64,000 nt of DNA from DAIOEK01 sp963721445 (GTDB lineage: Bacteria; Chloroflexota; Anaerolineae; Anaerolineales; Anaerolineaceae), in assembly GCA_963721445.1 (NCBI GenBank), contig CAVRIZ010000005.1, positions 124,001 to 188,000 of the forward strand. Reading direction: 5' to 3'. A program made the position numbers and the translations under genes. Positions 17,030 through 26,594 of the stretch are shown in pieces (position 1 is the first letter of the stretch; each line of letters starts with the position of its first letter). The notes beneath the pieces are model-generated. The model was not told where the DNA came from, made no database searches, and saw nothing but the letters and a program-made list of their open reading frames with translations.

Positions 17030-17824
17030 TTACACTTTCATCGTCATGCGTTGACCGGAAGCTCCGGTTTTGATCATTATAACTTCAGCCATGATGCTCA
17101 GTGCAATCTCTTCCGGAGTCTCGGCTTTCAATTCAATCCCTATCGGTGAGGTCACCATGTTCAGGGTTTCTTCGGATATACCAGAAGCCAATAAATTCTT
17201 GCGGGTGGCTATCCATCTCCGTTTCGATCCGATGACGCCCAGATAAGCTGGATTCTTCGCGATTAAAAATGGCATTCCAGGCGTGTCGATCGGTACTCCT
17301 CTAGTTGTCAGGATCATATAGGTTTGTTGGTTGATCTGAACATGATCTGGAATTTCAGACATTGGGCAAACGACGTATTCATCCGCTCCTGGAACCATTT
17401 CGGGATTACAGAATTCCGGTCGATCATCCGATAGGACAACCCGGAAGCCTAACCATTTGGCGAGATGCACCACTGCTTTACCAACGTGCCCACCCCCGAT
17501 CACCAGGACCATCGGATTAGGTAATATCGGTTCCACATACACCTCCGCAGTCCCGCCACAGATCCCAGGATCACCAGCAGCGGGATTAACCAGTTTGTAC
17601 TCAAGCCGACGAGGTTTCCCATCTGACATCGCCAGTTTTGCTTCCTTGATCACCCGGTTTTCAATCTCACCCCCACCGACCGAACCGATCAAAGAACCAT
17701 TTTCTTTTACTAACATTTTGCTACCTGTATGGCGTGGAACCGAACCGTGGCTTTCGAGGATAGTGCACAGCGCGCCACTCATCCCTTTGCGTTGCAGCTC
17801 CACGATTTCTTCGTAAATATTCAT
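17030..17824 (-). CDS. xdhC: XdhC/CoxI family molybdenum hydroxylase maturation protein
   Basis: A 264-aa protein. XdhC binds the molybdenum cofactor and helps place the terminal sulfur (or selenium) ligand before it is inserted into xanthine-dehydrogenase-type enzymes. The N-terminal domain has LCTILESHGSVPRHTGSKMLV and IGSVGGGEIE. A Rossmann domain (VLVIGGGHVGKAVVHLA) follows at about residue 107, and LGVIGSKRRW near residue 200. GGAGGATTAACG precedes the ATG. It sits between the pyrophosphatase and the FAD-2Fe-2S gene. Confidence 0.9.
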   Translation of the reverse strand: MNIYEEIVELQRKGMSGALCTILESHGSVPRHTGSKMLVKENGSLIGSVGGGEIENRVIKEAKLAMSDGKPRRLEYKLVNPAAGDPGICGGTAEVYVEPILPNPMVLVIGGGHVGKAVVHLAKWLGFRVVLSDDRPEFCNPEMVPGADEYVVCPMSEIPDHVQINQQTYMILTTRGVPIDTPGMPFLIAKNPAYLGVIGSKRRWIATRKNLLASGISEETLNMVTSPIGIELKAETPEEIALSIMAEVIMIKTGASGQRMTMKV

Positions 17825-17827
17825 TCG

Positions 17828-19177
17828 TTAATCCTCCAGTAAACCAAGGACTACCGGTAATAATTGTTTCTTTCTAGAGACGACACCTTCCGCCAGGCGG
17901 GTACCATCCGGTTCGGGGTGAAATGGTAATCCATCCAATACCGGTGGTTCACCTGAAGTCAGCAGACGGCTGGATCCACGGACCACATCCGTTACCATCA
18001 ACATGGCAAAATCCAATCCGCGCTTCGTTCGTAGATTATGCAAGGCTTGATCCAGAGCTTCACGATGCTCTGTTACCTGCAAAAGATCACTTACCTCTGC
18101 CTGTGCGATCGCAAATTGAAACCCACCTGCTGTATAGATCTTCATATCATTCGTTACAATTTCTTCCGGTGTTCGCGAAGAAAGACCTGCTCCAGCAGTC
18201 AGGATTTTTTGTCCATAGGATTGAATGGTCTCTCCATCCAGGGCAGAACCAGGCTTGAACGCCCAGCGAGCCAGGCGATCCGCGGCAATCTGATCCCTGT
18301 CTGTGGTTGTCGGCGATGTGAGAATCAAGGTATCGGAAAGCAATCCCGCCAATAACATACCAGCCAGTGAAGGTGGAAGGCTTAGACCGGCTTCTTCCGC
18401 TCGTTCTGATACCAGCGTACTGGTGCTGCCTACCACATCCACAGTGAAACGGATCGGGATATGGGTGGATGGATTCCCCAGCCGGTGATGGTCCAGTATT
18501 TCAAGTAATTCCGCGTCTTCCAGGTTGCCCAATGCTTGATGTGCCTCGTTATGGTCGACCAGGATCAACTTAAATCGGGGTGGGTTTAACAGATCACGCT
18601 GGCGACAAACACCCAAATATTTGCCTTTATCATCGACTGCCCAAAACTCATCACCTTCTGCGCGCAGAATTTTGTTAAGCGAATCACGAATACGGCTATT
18701 TGATAAAAATGCTGGAACACCCTGATCCGATGCTTCTCCACAGTTCTTTTCCATTAATTCACTGATCTTCATTTCCTGTCTGCGAGGGTTGATGCCCAAT
18801 TCGCGGATCAGGAAATCAAATAACGATTTGGAATTTAATAAACCAAATGGCATACCATCTGAATTCAGAATGGGTGCAACCCCTCCAGTGCGACTTGCTA
18901 TCGCCCAGGCATCCCTCAAAGGTTGATCAGGCAAGGCGGAATCCAATCGGCGCATTACAGACGAAAACCGTGGTGAGGCATCTGTCAGAAGAAGAGGTGG
19001 TTCGAGACCCAAGATTTTGAGAACCCAGGAGGTCTGAGGATTGATGGCACCAGCGCGGGCAGCGATCGTATCCGCACCATCCCTCTCCTTCAACAACCAG
19101 GCGTAACCCATCGCCGAGGCGATGGAATCAGTATCGGGATTCTGGTGACCAATCACAAAGGTTTGGTTGATATTCAT
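17828..19177 (-). CDS. CBS-domain-containing family II (DHH) inorganic pyrophosphatase
   Basis: A 449-aa manganese-dependent pyrophosphatase of the DHH family. The metal and phosphate motifs are GHQNPDTDS, LVDHNE, EILDHH and the C-terminal SRKKQLLP. A CBS pair lies between the DHH motifs (about residues 70-200); in related enzymes CBS domains let adenine nucleotides control the activity. It sits inside the Mo hydroxylase locus, 3 bases before xdhC and 14 bases after the 19192 gene. Mo dinucleotide cofactor synthesis and the F420 guanylyl transfer both release PPi, so a local role in pulling those reactions is possible but inferred. Confidence 0.87.
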   Translation of the reverse strand: MNINQTFVIGHQNPDTDSIASAMGYAWLLKERDGADTIAARAGAINPQTSWVLKILGLEPPLLLTDASPRFSSVMRRLDSALPDQPLRDAWAIASRTGGVAPILNSDGMPFGLLNSKSLFDFLIRELGINPRRQEMKISELMEKNCGEASDQGVPAFLSNSRIRDSLNKILRAEGDEFWAVDDKGKYLGVCRQRDLLNPPRFKLILVDHNEAHQALGNLEDAELLEILDHHRLGNPSTHIPIRFTVDVVGSTSTLVSERAEEAGLSLPPSLAGMLLAGLLSDTLILTSPTTTDRDQIAADRLARWAFKPGSALDGETIQSYGQKILTAGAGLSSRTPEEIVTNDMKIYTAGGFQFAIAQAEVSDLLQVTEHREALDQALHNLRTKRGLDFAMLMVTDVVRGSSRLLTSGEPPVLDGLPFHPEPDGTRLAEGVVSRKKQLLPVVLGLLED

Positions 19178-19191
19178 GAACTAGACACCTG

Positions 19192-22100
19192 TTACTTTCG
19201 AGACTTCAATGCTTCCCACACTCGTTCCGGAGTTGCGGGGATGACGCTTAAGGAGGCACCGCAGGCATCCATCACCGCGTTGCCAACTGCCGGAGCTACT
19301 CCGTCTAATGGAATTTCTGCAACAGCCTTTACACCAAAGGGATGAGAAGGTTCAAATGTTTCAACGAATAAGGTAGACATCTCTGGCATTTCATCTGCCC
19401 GGAAGATATGATAGTCTACCAGATTTCGCTGCCGGGCGCGACCACGCTCATCATAGGTCATTTCTTCGCATAATCCATAGCCGAGAGCTTGGGTCATTCC
19501 GCCCTCGATCTGACCGGAAGCGGTGAGCGGATTGATGATGACACCTGAATCCACTGCCATCACCATGTTCTGCACCTTGATTTCACCGGTTTGGATATCC
19601 ATTAGAATCTCGGCAAATTGGGCAGCGAACGGGGGCGGCGAAACAGGTGAAGCGTACGAAGCGACCGCCATGATCTGTTCTTGGTCCGTATGATGAAGCG
19701 CATTCAACGCAATTTTGTCAAAGGAAATGGAGCGTCCGTCCGAGGCAATGGCAAACCGATTCTTCAGGTGGATATCCGAGGCAGTCAGTTTTTGCTTGCC
19801 TTCCTCTTTGTTAAGCATACTCATCGCCCGAATTTTAATTCGTTCAGCCACCTTTTGAGCAGCCTGGGTTGCAGCAGTACCGGAGATATAAGTGGTACTG
19901 GATGCATATGCGCCTTTATCAAATGGGGTGAAATCGGTATCGGACGAATAAACGATCACATCTTCGACTGGCACACCCAACACTTCAGCAGCCATCTGTG
20001 CCAGGACAGTATCAGAACCAGTCCCGAGGTCGGTTGCCCCAATCAGTAGATTGAACGAACCGTCCTCATTCATCTTAATGGACGCACCGCCCATATCCAG
20101 GTAGGGAATGGCCGTGCCATGCATAGCGGCTGCGACTCCAATTCCACGACGTAAATGCGGTTTGCCCTCGACCTCATGCCATTTCGGGTTGTTATATTTT
20201 TCATCCCACCCAATGACCGCTTTACCCTGACGCATGCATTCTTCCAGACCAACCGTCTGGATGATCTCCGGGCTGGGTTCACGCCCTTCGCTCCAGGAGG
20301 TGCTAAAGGGATGAAGCTCACCCGCTCGGACAAAGTTTTTCATCCGGAATTCGATCGAATCCAGACCCAACTCGCGGACGATACGTTCCATGTGCCGTTC
20401 AACCGGCCAGAATCCCTGCGGCACACCGTACCCGCGGAAGGCACCAGCGGGAGGGGTATTGGTATATACGATATCCGCGTAAAATCGAATATTCGGGCTT
20501 AGTCGGTATTGACCGTCACCAACATAAAGAGCCATCGCCTTGTGTCCGGTGTTTCCGGTAACGGTTAGTGCGTGACAACCATAGGCACCGGTATCAGACA
20601 AGGCATACATTTCGTTGGCAGTAATTGTCCCATCCTTCTTGACGCCTGTTTTTAGGTGGACCCGCATCGGATGGCGGGATCGGGCAGCGGTAAATTCTTC
20701 TTCCCGCGAATATTCATACAATACCGGCTTTTTGGTCACAATCGTCAGATGCGCACACACATCCTCGATCAATACTTCCTGCTTGCCTCCAAACCCTCCG
20801 CCAATACGTGGTTTGATGACCCGAATCCGCTTGATGGGTAGACCAAGCACCGGAGAGAGTATCCTCCGGACGTGGAAAGGTACCTGGGTGCTGGAGCGGA
20901 TTACCAGGCGGTCATCTGAATCCCAATAGGTCAACGCCACATGCGGTTCGATATGGGTTTGCTGCACCTTTGGTACTTCGTAATCACCTTCGAGGATGAA
21001 ATCCGCCTCGGCAAAACCTTTTTCAGGATCGCCAATATCGATTCGGATCGCCGCTGCCAAGTTTTTAGCTGGATTTGATTCGCCAAAGTTCTTGTATTCT
21101 GGCTCATCATGGATTCGTACGGATCCTTCTTGCATGGATTGGCGGCTATCCAATATAGCCGGGAGCTCTTCATACTCCACCCGGATAAGGGTGAGCGCCT
21201 TTTCGGCGATCTCGGGAGTCTCAGCGGCAACAAAAGCTACCCGGTCACCTACAAAACGGACCTTTCGATCGAGCGAAAAGGCATCCAATGGACCAGGCAT
21301 AGGGTCAGACTGACCAGCGGTAGAATACACCACGCGAGGGATATCCTGCCATGTGAGAACCGCGGCAACACCCGGCAGGGCACGTGCTTCACTGGCATCG
21401 ATCGATTTGATCCAGGCATGGGCAACCGGGCTATGAAGCACCCGGGCGTAAAGCATGTCGCGCATTTCCATATCGGCTGCGAACGCTGGCTTTCCCTGGA
21501 CGAGTTTGATCGCGTCCACTTTCTTTTCCGGTTTGCCAACTGTATCAAACAGTTTTGTCTGGGGAGTGGTAAACATGGTTGGCAGAACACGGCTGCGTGT
21601 GACAGTTGAATCATTCCCAACCGGTTCGATATCCATCCCACCCTGTTTGAAAAGATCATCCTGTTCAAGGGGTAATACCGGGTCTCCGAAACCTCCAATT
21701 GGGTCGACATTCTCTCCGCGCAGGATTGCCGCCGCGCGTAACACTGCCTGGACCGGTTTGAGATAGCCGGTACAGCGACAAAGGACTCCAGACAAAGCGT
21801 CCCGTACCTGTTCCTCAGAAGGATTTCTTTCTTTTTCCAGAAGCGAGGTAGCGGCTAAAACCTGAGCCGGGGTACAGTAACCACATTGAATCGCACCCGT
21901 TTCGACGAACGATTTTTGAATGGTGGATAGTCCTTCGGTCTTCTTCCAACCCTGGTCTGGGTGTTCCCCTATCCCTTCGATCGTGCGTATGGCATGTCCT
22001 TCTGCCTGTGCCGCCAGCATCAGGCAGGAGTTGTGCGCCTTGCCATCCACCAGGACTGCGCAGGCACCACACTGCCCATCTTCACAACCTGATTTGGCTC

Positions 22101-22197
22101 CCATCCAACCGTTATTACGCAGGACATGCAGGAGTGTTTCACCCGGTGAGATGGAATATTCAAATACTTCGCCATTGATATTAAGCTTAATGTTCAT
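19192..22197 (-). CDS. Molybdopterin-dependent oxidoreductase, fused 2Fe-2S and Mo-binding subunits
   Basis: A 1001-aa fusion. The N-terminal ~165 residues hold two 2Fe-2S clusters (GCEDGQCGACAVL, CGYCTPAQ...CRCTGY), followed by a ~100-residue linker and the Mo-binding domain (IGGGFGGKQE, GAFRGYGVPQG, ATDLGTGSDT). The catalytic region reads GVKAVAEIP, a form I associate with the selenium-dependent xanthine dehydrogenase group (TIGR03311-like). I chose the ATG at 22197, with GGAGGA just upstream, because the longer in-frame extension lies wholly inside the preceding FAD gene. The FAD subunit is encoded by the overlapping 22187-22942 gene. Purine hydroxylation is likely. Confidence 0.9.
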   Translation of the reverse strand: MNIKLNINGEVFEYSISPGETLLHVLRNNGWMGAKSGCEDGQCGACAVLVDGKAHNSCLMLAAQAEGHAIRTIEGIGEHPDQGWKKTEGLSTIQKSFVETGAIQCGYCTPAQVLAATSLLEKERNPSEEQVRDALSGVLCRCTGYLKPVQAVLRAAAILRGENVDPIGGFGDPVLPLEQDDLFKQGGMDIEPVGNDSTVTRSRVLPTMFTTPQTKLFDTVGKPEKKVDAIKLVQGKPAFAADMEMRDMLYARVLHSPVAHAWIKSIDASEARALPGVAAVLTWQDIPRVVYSTAGQSDPMPGPLDAFSLDRKVRFVGDRVAFVAAETPEIAEKALTLIRVEYEELPAILDSRQSMQEGSVRIHDEPEYKNFGESNPAKNLAAAIRIDIGDPEKGFAEADFILEGDYEVPKVQQTHIEPHVALTYWDSDDRLVIRSSTQVPFHVRRILSPVLGLPIKRIRVIKPRIGGGFGGKQEVLIEDVCAHLTIVTKKPVLYEYSREEEFTAARSRHPMRVHLKTGVKKDGTITANEMYALSDTGAYGCHALTVTGNTGHKAMALYVGDGQYRLSPNIRFYADIVYTNTPPAGAFRGYGVPQGFWPVERHMERIVRELGLDSIEFRMKNFVRAGELHPFSTSWSEGREPSPEIIQTVGLEECMRQGKAVIGWDEKYNNPKWHEVEGKPHLRRGIGVAAAMHGTAIPYLDMGGASIKMNEDGSFNLLIGATDLGTGSDTVLAQMAAEVLGVPVEDVIVYSSDTDFTPFDKGAYASSTTYISGTAATQAAQKVAERIKIRAMSMLNKEEGKQKLTASDIHLKNRFAIASDGRSISFDKIALNALHHTDQEQIMAVASYASPVSPPPFAAQFAEILMDIQTGEIKVQNMVMAVDSGVIINPLTASGQIEGGMTQALGYGLCEEMTYDERGRARQRNLVDYHIFRADEMPEMSTLFVETFEPSHPFGVKAVAEIPLDGVAPAVGNAVMDACGASLSVIPATPERVWEALKSRK

Positions 22198-22942
22198 TTG
22201 ATCCTCCATTTTGCAATTTCTGGAGGCAGCGTTTGACAAGAATTCCAGCCATCTCGCACAAATAGGCATTTGTTCCGGAGAATAAATTCGATGCCGAGAC
22301 GTCTGCACCTGTGGCAGAGGTGCCATCCATTGATACCTTTGGGTATGGGAACGGACCGCCAACCACAACTCGGGTCCGTCCACCTGACCATTGAGCAATA
22401 GAAATCAAAAGTAGAGGAACGTCGTCTGGCGTTTTCGAGATTTTTTCAGTCACAATCTGCAAATTCGTAAGAATGGTGACTTCTGTGATCAATTGTTTTG
22501 ACAATGCCTCTGATCGAAGTGGGATGATTTCTCCAAGCAGGACGGATTTGTTCTGTCTGGCAAGGCTGATCTCGGCATTAGCTGCCAGAAGAACATTTAA
22601 TAAGGGAGATTGACCATTCCCCGAAGCGATTGTGCCGCCAATGGTGGCGGATTGACGGATATTGAAAGATGCTTCAGCTTTCGCAGCGGACCGGATAACT
22701 TCCGGCAGCTCTGGTGAATCCACCATCTGTTGAAGAGTTACACAGGCTCCAATTTGAATTCGCCCAGTTTCTGCCTGGATAGTATTGAGGGAAAGTTCCT
22801 GAATATCGACAACTGCGAAATCTTCTGATTTTCGAAGTATCAAATTCGTTCCACCAGCCAGGATGTACGTCTGTGGGCTCTTTCTCGCCAATAACTCCAA
22901 CGCCGAGTCAACTGTATCGGGTCGGTTATATTCAGTTATCAT
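22187..22942 (-). CDS. Mo hydroxylase FAD-binding subunit
   Basis: A 251-aa FAD-binding subunit (CoxM/XdhB type), starting MITEYNRPDTVDSALELL. The FAD loops are YILAGGTNLIL and SATIGGTIASGNGQSPL. It is somewhat shorter than the usual ~290 aa. The ATG at 22942 overlaps the thioesterase stop (ATGA), with GGAGGAG upstream, and the gene overlaps the start of the next by 11 bases. It belongs with the large fused protein at 19192-22197. Confidence 0.87.
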   Translation of the reverse strand: MITEYNRPDTVDSALELLARKSPQTYILAGGTNLILRKSEDFAVVDIQELSLNTIQAETGRIQIGACVTLQQMVDSPELPEVIRSAAKAEASFNIRQSATIGGTIASGNGQSPLLNVLLAANAEISLARQNKSVLLGEIIPLRSEALSKQLITEVTILTNLQIVTEKISKTPDDVPLLLISIAQWSGGRTRVVVGGPFPYPKVSMDGTSATGADVSASNLFSGTNAYLCEMAGILVKRCLQKLQNGGSNEH

Positions 22943-23415
22943 TCCATCTCCTCCTGATCCGGATAGACTTTCCACCCGAGGGTCTCATTATCCATGGGTG
23001 GAACCAGTCTTTCAGGGATATTCGCCACCACAATCTCTCCTTCGACCAATAAGTCACCGTCAGGTCCATGAATGGTACCGGTTGCCCGGGCAACGCGACC
23101 GTTGTCCCGGACCGCTTGCCCACGAAGGGTCAGCTTCTGCTGGATGGGTACCGGTTTTCGATAGCGAATCTTCAATTCGGCGGTGACCATAAAACGGGGA
23201 TCATCCGCTCCCATAAAGACCCTGCCCATAACCTCGTCCATCATGGATGCGATAATCCCACCATGAACCACACCTGGGTACCCTTGATAAAGCTCCGATA
23301 CGGTGAAAGTCGATTCCACAATACCCGGCGCGATATCATAGAACCTCATCTTCAAACCGGATGGATTTTCCACTCCGCAGACAAAGCAATGACTCGATTG
23401 TGCCTGTTTTTTCAC
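22939..23415 (-). CDS. PaaI-type hotdog thioesterase
   Basis: A 158-aa hotdog-fold protein. PGVVHGGIIASMMDEVMG contains the HGG..A..DE pattern of PaaI/HGG thioesterases that cleave acyl-CoA esters. The N-terminus has a CFVCGVENPSGL segment found in many such proteins. It starts with GTG at 23415 and overlaps the following FAD gene by 4 bases, so it is translationally coupled to a Mo hydroxylase. Its substrate is unknown; a CoA-activated intermediate of the same degradative pathway would fit. Confidence 0.8.
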   Translation of the reverse strand: MKKQAQSSHCFVCGVENPSGLKMRFYDIAPGIVESTFTVSELYQGYPGVVHGGIIASMMDEVMGRVFMGADDPRFMVTAELKIRYRKPVPIQQKLTLRGQAVRDNGRVARATGTIHGPDGDLLVEGEIVVANIPERLVPPMDNETLGWKVYPDQEEME

Positions 23416-23427
23416 TACTTAACCATC

Positions 23428-24430
23428 CTACGCTTGGGCAAATGTATCGATGAGCAAGTGGACATCACCACCCACCGGGTACAGGATCGGGCAGGTACAG
23501 CCATTCTTACGGTATTCATTTACCTTGGCACGGGCTTCATCCGGGGTACCAGAAGCGGAGATGCGTAAGATAAGCTCTTCAGGAACCAGGTGTTTGGCTT
23601 TTTGGATCTGTTCTTTGGTCGCTGGCCAGCCAAGAATGGATTGGATCTGGTTAACCACATCCATCGAGACACCTGAGGCTTTGGCAATGTGAGGCTGCTG
23701 TGCCAGATATTGGGTCAGCAACTCACGGGTAGTGTCTATGGCTCTATCGTGGTCATAATCCACCGAGCAAACAACAAGCTGTGGCCGGTCGATCTGATCG
23801 ATCGTGCGGCCAGATTTCTTTGCACCCGCAGTAAGTAGCTCCAGCGCTTTATGGTTATATTCAGGGGGAACGCAATAATTTAGAACCGCGCCATCCGCGA
23901 TCTCACCGGTCATTTCCATCATCTGATCTCCAGTTGCACCGATCATGATGGGGACATTGCGGGGTTCCCGCCGGCCATGGACAACATCCAAGTTCGATCC
24001 CATCCACATGGACGAACTCCCCATGGAAGGTAACCCGTTCCATATTGAGAAGGCGTCGCATCGTTTGAATAGTCTCTTTCATCGCCAAAAGTGGTTTTGT
24101 CCTATTAATACCCACATTTTTAGCGAGTGGGTCCCACCAAGCGCCGATACCACAGATGATCCGATCGGGTGCCAGGTCATCCAGGGTGAGAAAAGTCGCA
24201 GCCAGTAAACCAATATTACGGGTCCAATTATTGATGACCCCGGAACCTACTTTTATTTTGTCCGAAACAGCTGCATAGGCAGCCATGGGGACAATCGCAT
24301 CGCGTACCAGTCGGCTCTCAGCCTGCCAGACTGCCTCAAAGCCGCGTTTTTCAGCATATTGCACATATTCCAACCCGTCCCGTAAATCGTGCGCGTCCTG
24401 TAAATATAATGCTACTCGTTCTTTCATCAT
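23428..24430 (-). pseudogene. F420-type LLM class oxidoreductase (frameshifted)
   Basis: Two overlapping frames encode one luciferase-like (LLM) oxidoreductase. The N-terminal part (24430 downwards) has VALYLQDAHDLRDGLEYVQYAEKRGFEAVW and VGSGVINNWTRN, and matches F420-dependent methylene-tetrahydromethanopterin-reductase-like proteins. It is correct to HVDGIEL, and the C-terminal part is correct from DVVHGRREPRNVPIMIGATG. Deleting one of the two C at 23988-23989 joins them into a 333-aa protein. It lies next to the F420 genes, which supports F420 rather than FMN as the cofactor. The substrate is unknown. Confidence 0.8.
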
Positions 24431-24445
24431 TTCCTCCTTCGAGAT

Positions 24446-25075
24446 TTATGATCTGGATATTAATAATTGGTTGGTATCTTTTTCAAATTCTTTGAGTAAG
24501 TCCAAATCTTCAGGTAAATCCAAATCCAGTCCCAGCGATGGTAATTCAACTATCTCCAGCCGGGCGCCTGCTTTCGTAGCCCGATCGCAATGCTTTTGGA
24601 ATGATCCCAGGCCGAATGCGAAATCGATGGCGCCAACCGGAGAAACCAGCAATGCATTTGTCCCGGTGTGATGTCGGTCAGGTGCGATCACAACCACCGG
24701 GGGTTTAAAGGAGCGTAAAAATATATCGGCAATATCGGCAGGCTGCAATAAGGGTAGATCAGCCGGCAGGACGAGGATCCCTTTGACAGAGTAGACTTTC
24801 GCCACCTCGACCGCTCGTCGTAACGCGGTGTTGAGATGGGGAGCGCCAACCTCCTGCACCGTTTTTGCACCCAGCTCACGTGCCAATGTCAGTGCCGATG
24901 GATCGCGGCTTACTACCAGAGTATGATCTATTTCCGGTATCATCTGAAGCACTTGTAAAGTGTGCTCGAGCATATTCGAATTAAGCACAGTCCGTTCTTC
25001 TTCAGATAGAATTCCTGAGAGACGCGATTTTCCCCTGCGAAGTGGTTTTACAGGAACGATGGCCCAGATACTCAT
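24446..25075 (-). CDS. cofC: 2-phospho-L-lactate (or phosphoenolpyruvate) guanylyltransferase, F420 biosynthesis
   Basis: A 209-aa CofC/FbiD. It joins GTP to 2-phospho-L-lactate or phosphoenolpyruvate, giving the side-chain donor used by CofD. The start IWAIVPVKPLRRGKSRLSGIL is the family signature (VPVK...KSRL), and LVLPADLPLL and DRHHTGTNALLV follow. Which phospho-acid is used cannot be told from this sequence alone. It ends 15 bases before the LLM oxidoreductase gene and begins 5 bases after cofD. Confidence 0.92.
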   Translation of the reverse strand: MSIWAIVPVKPLRRGKSRLSGILSEEERTVLNSNMLEHTLQVLQMIPEIDHTLVVSRDPSALTLARELGAKTVQEVGAPHLNTALRRAVEVAKVYSVKGILVLPADLPLLQPADIADIFLRSFKPPVVVIAPDRHHTGTNALLVSPVGAIDFAFGLGSFQKHCDRATKAGARLEIVELPSLGLDLDLPEDLDLLKEFEKDTNQLLISRS

Positions 25076-25080
25076 GGGGA

Positions 25081-26031
25081 TTAATTCCTCTCGAGAATGG
25101 TTTGTCCCAGCTTGATAACGTCCTGCGCCAGGCGGATTCGATCCTGTTTTGTCGACATTAATGATTTACCCGGCTTACAAATTATACCTTTTCTGGTTAT
25201 CATTTCCACTTCGTGCATATCCATTTGATCCACCATAAAACCATCCAGGCGTAATTCGCGCTTATAGTGATCGGCGACCCAGTCAGCAGATGGTTCGATC
25301 GCATACAATTCGGAAATCATCTTTCCCAGCGGACCCTTGACTGCCTTTCCACCCACGATCGGAGTGACTGCGACTACCGGTTTCTTCATGATGTGATCTC
25401 GAAATCCGGGCACACTCAAAATTGGGTCAATACTCAAGAGGGGATTTGATGGGCAGATCATAACCAGGTCTGCTTCGATGATCTGTTGCAGAACCCCGGC
25501 AGGTGGAGAAGCTGACTCGCTCCCGGCAAAGATCACTTTCCGCACAACCGGTTGCCAGCGCTGATGGACAAAATACTCTTGAAACTCCAGAGTTTGATGG
25601 TCCGCTGTCTCAATAATGGTGGTAACCTGCTGGTCGGTCATCGGGAAGACTGGGTGGATAATACCCCACCGATGACAAAAATGTTGGGTGATCCGGGATA
25701 ATGTCCACCCCTGGCTTAATAAACGAGTCCGCTCCAGGTGGGTAGCGGCATCCTGATCGCCCAGAGAGAACCAATCCGGAGCGCCAAGAACCTTGAGATT
25801 TTCCATCAATCCCCAGGATTTGTCCTTCCTTCCCCACCCGGTATCCGGGTTCGCCAAACCAGCCAGTGTGTAGCAGACCGTATCCAGATCAGTGCAGATC
25901 TTCAAACCGTAATGAACAAAATCGTCGCCGGTATTGACGATGATGGTCAGTTCATCCGGCGCAAGAATACTGGCAAGGCCATCCACCAGTTTTGCACCTC
26001 CGACACCACCTGCCAGGGCAATTATTTTCAT
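25081..26031 (-). CDS. cofD: 2-phospho-L-lactate transferase, F420 biosynthesis
   Basis: A 316-aa CofD/FbiA. It moves the phospholactyl (or phosphoenolpyruvyl) group to the deazaflavin Fo, making F420-0. The sequence begins IALAGGVGGAKLVDGLA, then has IVNTGDDFVHYGLKICTDLDTVCYTLAGLANPDTGWG, all standard for CofD; ICPSNPLLSIDPIL follows. The family length is about 310. The gene for Fo synthase (fbiC or cofG/cofH) is not in the window. Confidence 0.95.
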   Translation of the reverse strand: MKIIALAGGVGGAKLVDGLASILAPDELTIIVNTGDDFVHYGLKICTDLDTVCYTLAGLANPDTGWGRKDKSWGLMENLKVLGAPDWFSLGDQDAATHLERTRLLSQGWTLSRITQHFCHRWGIIHPVFPMTDQQVTTIIETADHQTLEFQEYFVHQRWQPVVRKVIFAGSESASPPAGVLQQIIEADLVMICPSNPLLSIDPILSVPGFRDHIMKKPVVAVTPIVGGKAVKGPLGKMISELYAIEPSADWVADHYKRELRLDGFMVDQMDMHEVEMITRKGIICKPGKSLMSTKQDRIRLAQDVIKLGQTILERN

Positions 26032-26043
26032 TCGAGGTTCATC

Positions 26044-26586
26044 CTATGCACGGGAAAAATCCATTCGGCATAATTCCATCTGATCCTCCCCAATCGGGCA
26101 AAGGATCGCAAAATTATCTATTTGAATCCAACGATCAAAATCTTCCCCCTGCAATGCTGTCAATATGTCACCCAATTGGTTTTCTTTCAAATCTTGATAC
26201 GCCAGCGTGATATGGGGAGTCCACAATCCCGGCCGATAATACGCCAGAGAACCAGTACTGAGTGATTCGGCTGCCTGGTATATTTTTTCGTGTAGATCAA
26301 GTAGATATTGGGTTACGATGATTTGGATGAATAAGACAGGTTCCGGGTTCAAAAACATACCCAAGCCTCCGGTCTTAATGGCAAAAGGTGAGACTTTATC
26401 CTTAATCGGATTTAGGACCCGTTTAAGATCAGAATAGGGGTAGGTCTCCGCCACATGCCAGGAGAAATGGGGTGCAAGGGCTGATTGAGCTGCGGTCAGC
26501 CCAAAATCGAGTTCCAGTTTTTTCCAGATCGCCCGTACAGCACGATCGGCATCCGGATCCAGCAATGAAACAACGCCTTGATGCAT
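26044..26586 (-). CDS. 2'-5' RNA ligase / cyclic phosphodiesterase superfamily protein (LigT-like)
   Basis: A 180-aa protein of the 2H phosphoesterase superfamily. Two HxS/T motifs are present, HFS near residue 37 and HIT near residue 129, as needed for cyclic phosphodiester hydrolysis. It lies inside the F420 block, 12 bases before cofD and 8 bases after cofE. No role for such an enzyme in F420 metabolism is known to me; a link to processing of nucleotide side products is speculative. Confidence 0.78.
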   Translation of the reverse strand: MHQGVVSLLDPDADRAVRAIWKKLELDFGLTAAQSALAPHFSWHVAETYPYSDLKRVLNPIKDKVSPFAIKTGGLGMFLNPEPVLFIQIIVTQYLLDLHEKIYQAAESLSTGSLAYYRPGLWTPHITLAYQDLKENQLGDILTALQGEDFDRWIQIDNFAILCPIGEDQMELCRMDFSRA

Positions 26587-26594
26587 GCAACCCC

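Noticed and set aside
22198..22398. 67-residue N-terminal extension of the 2Fe-2S/Mo protein
   Set aside because: It is a shadow of the overlapping FAD-subunit gene; 2Fe-2S homology begins at the ATG at 22197.
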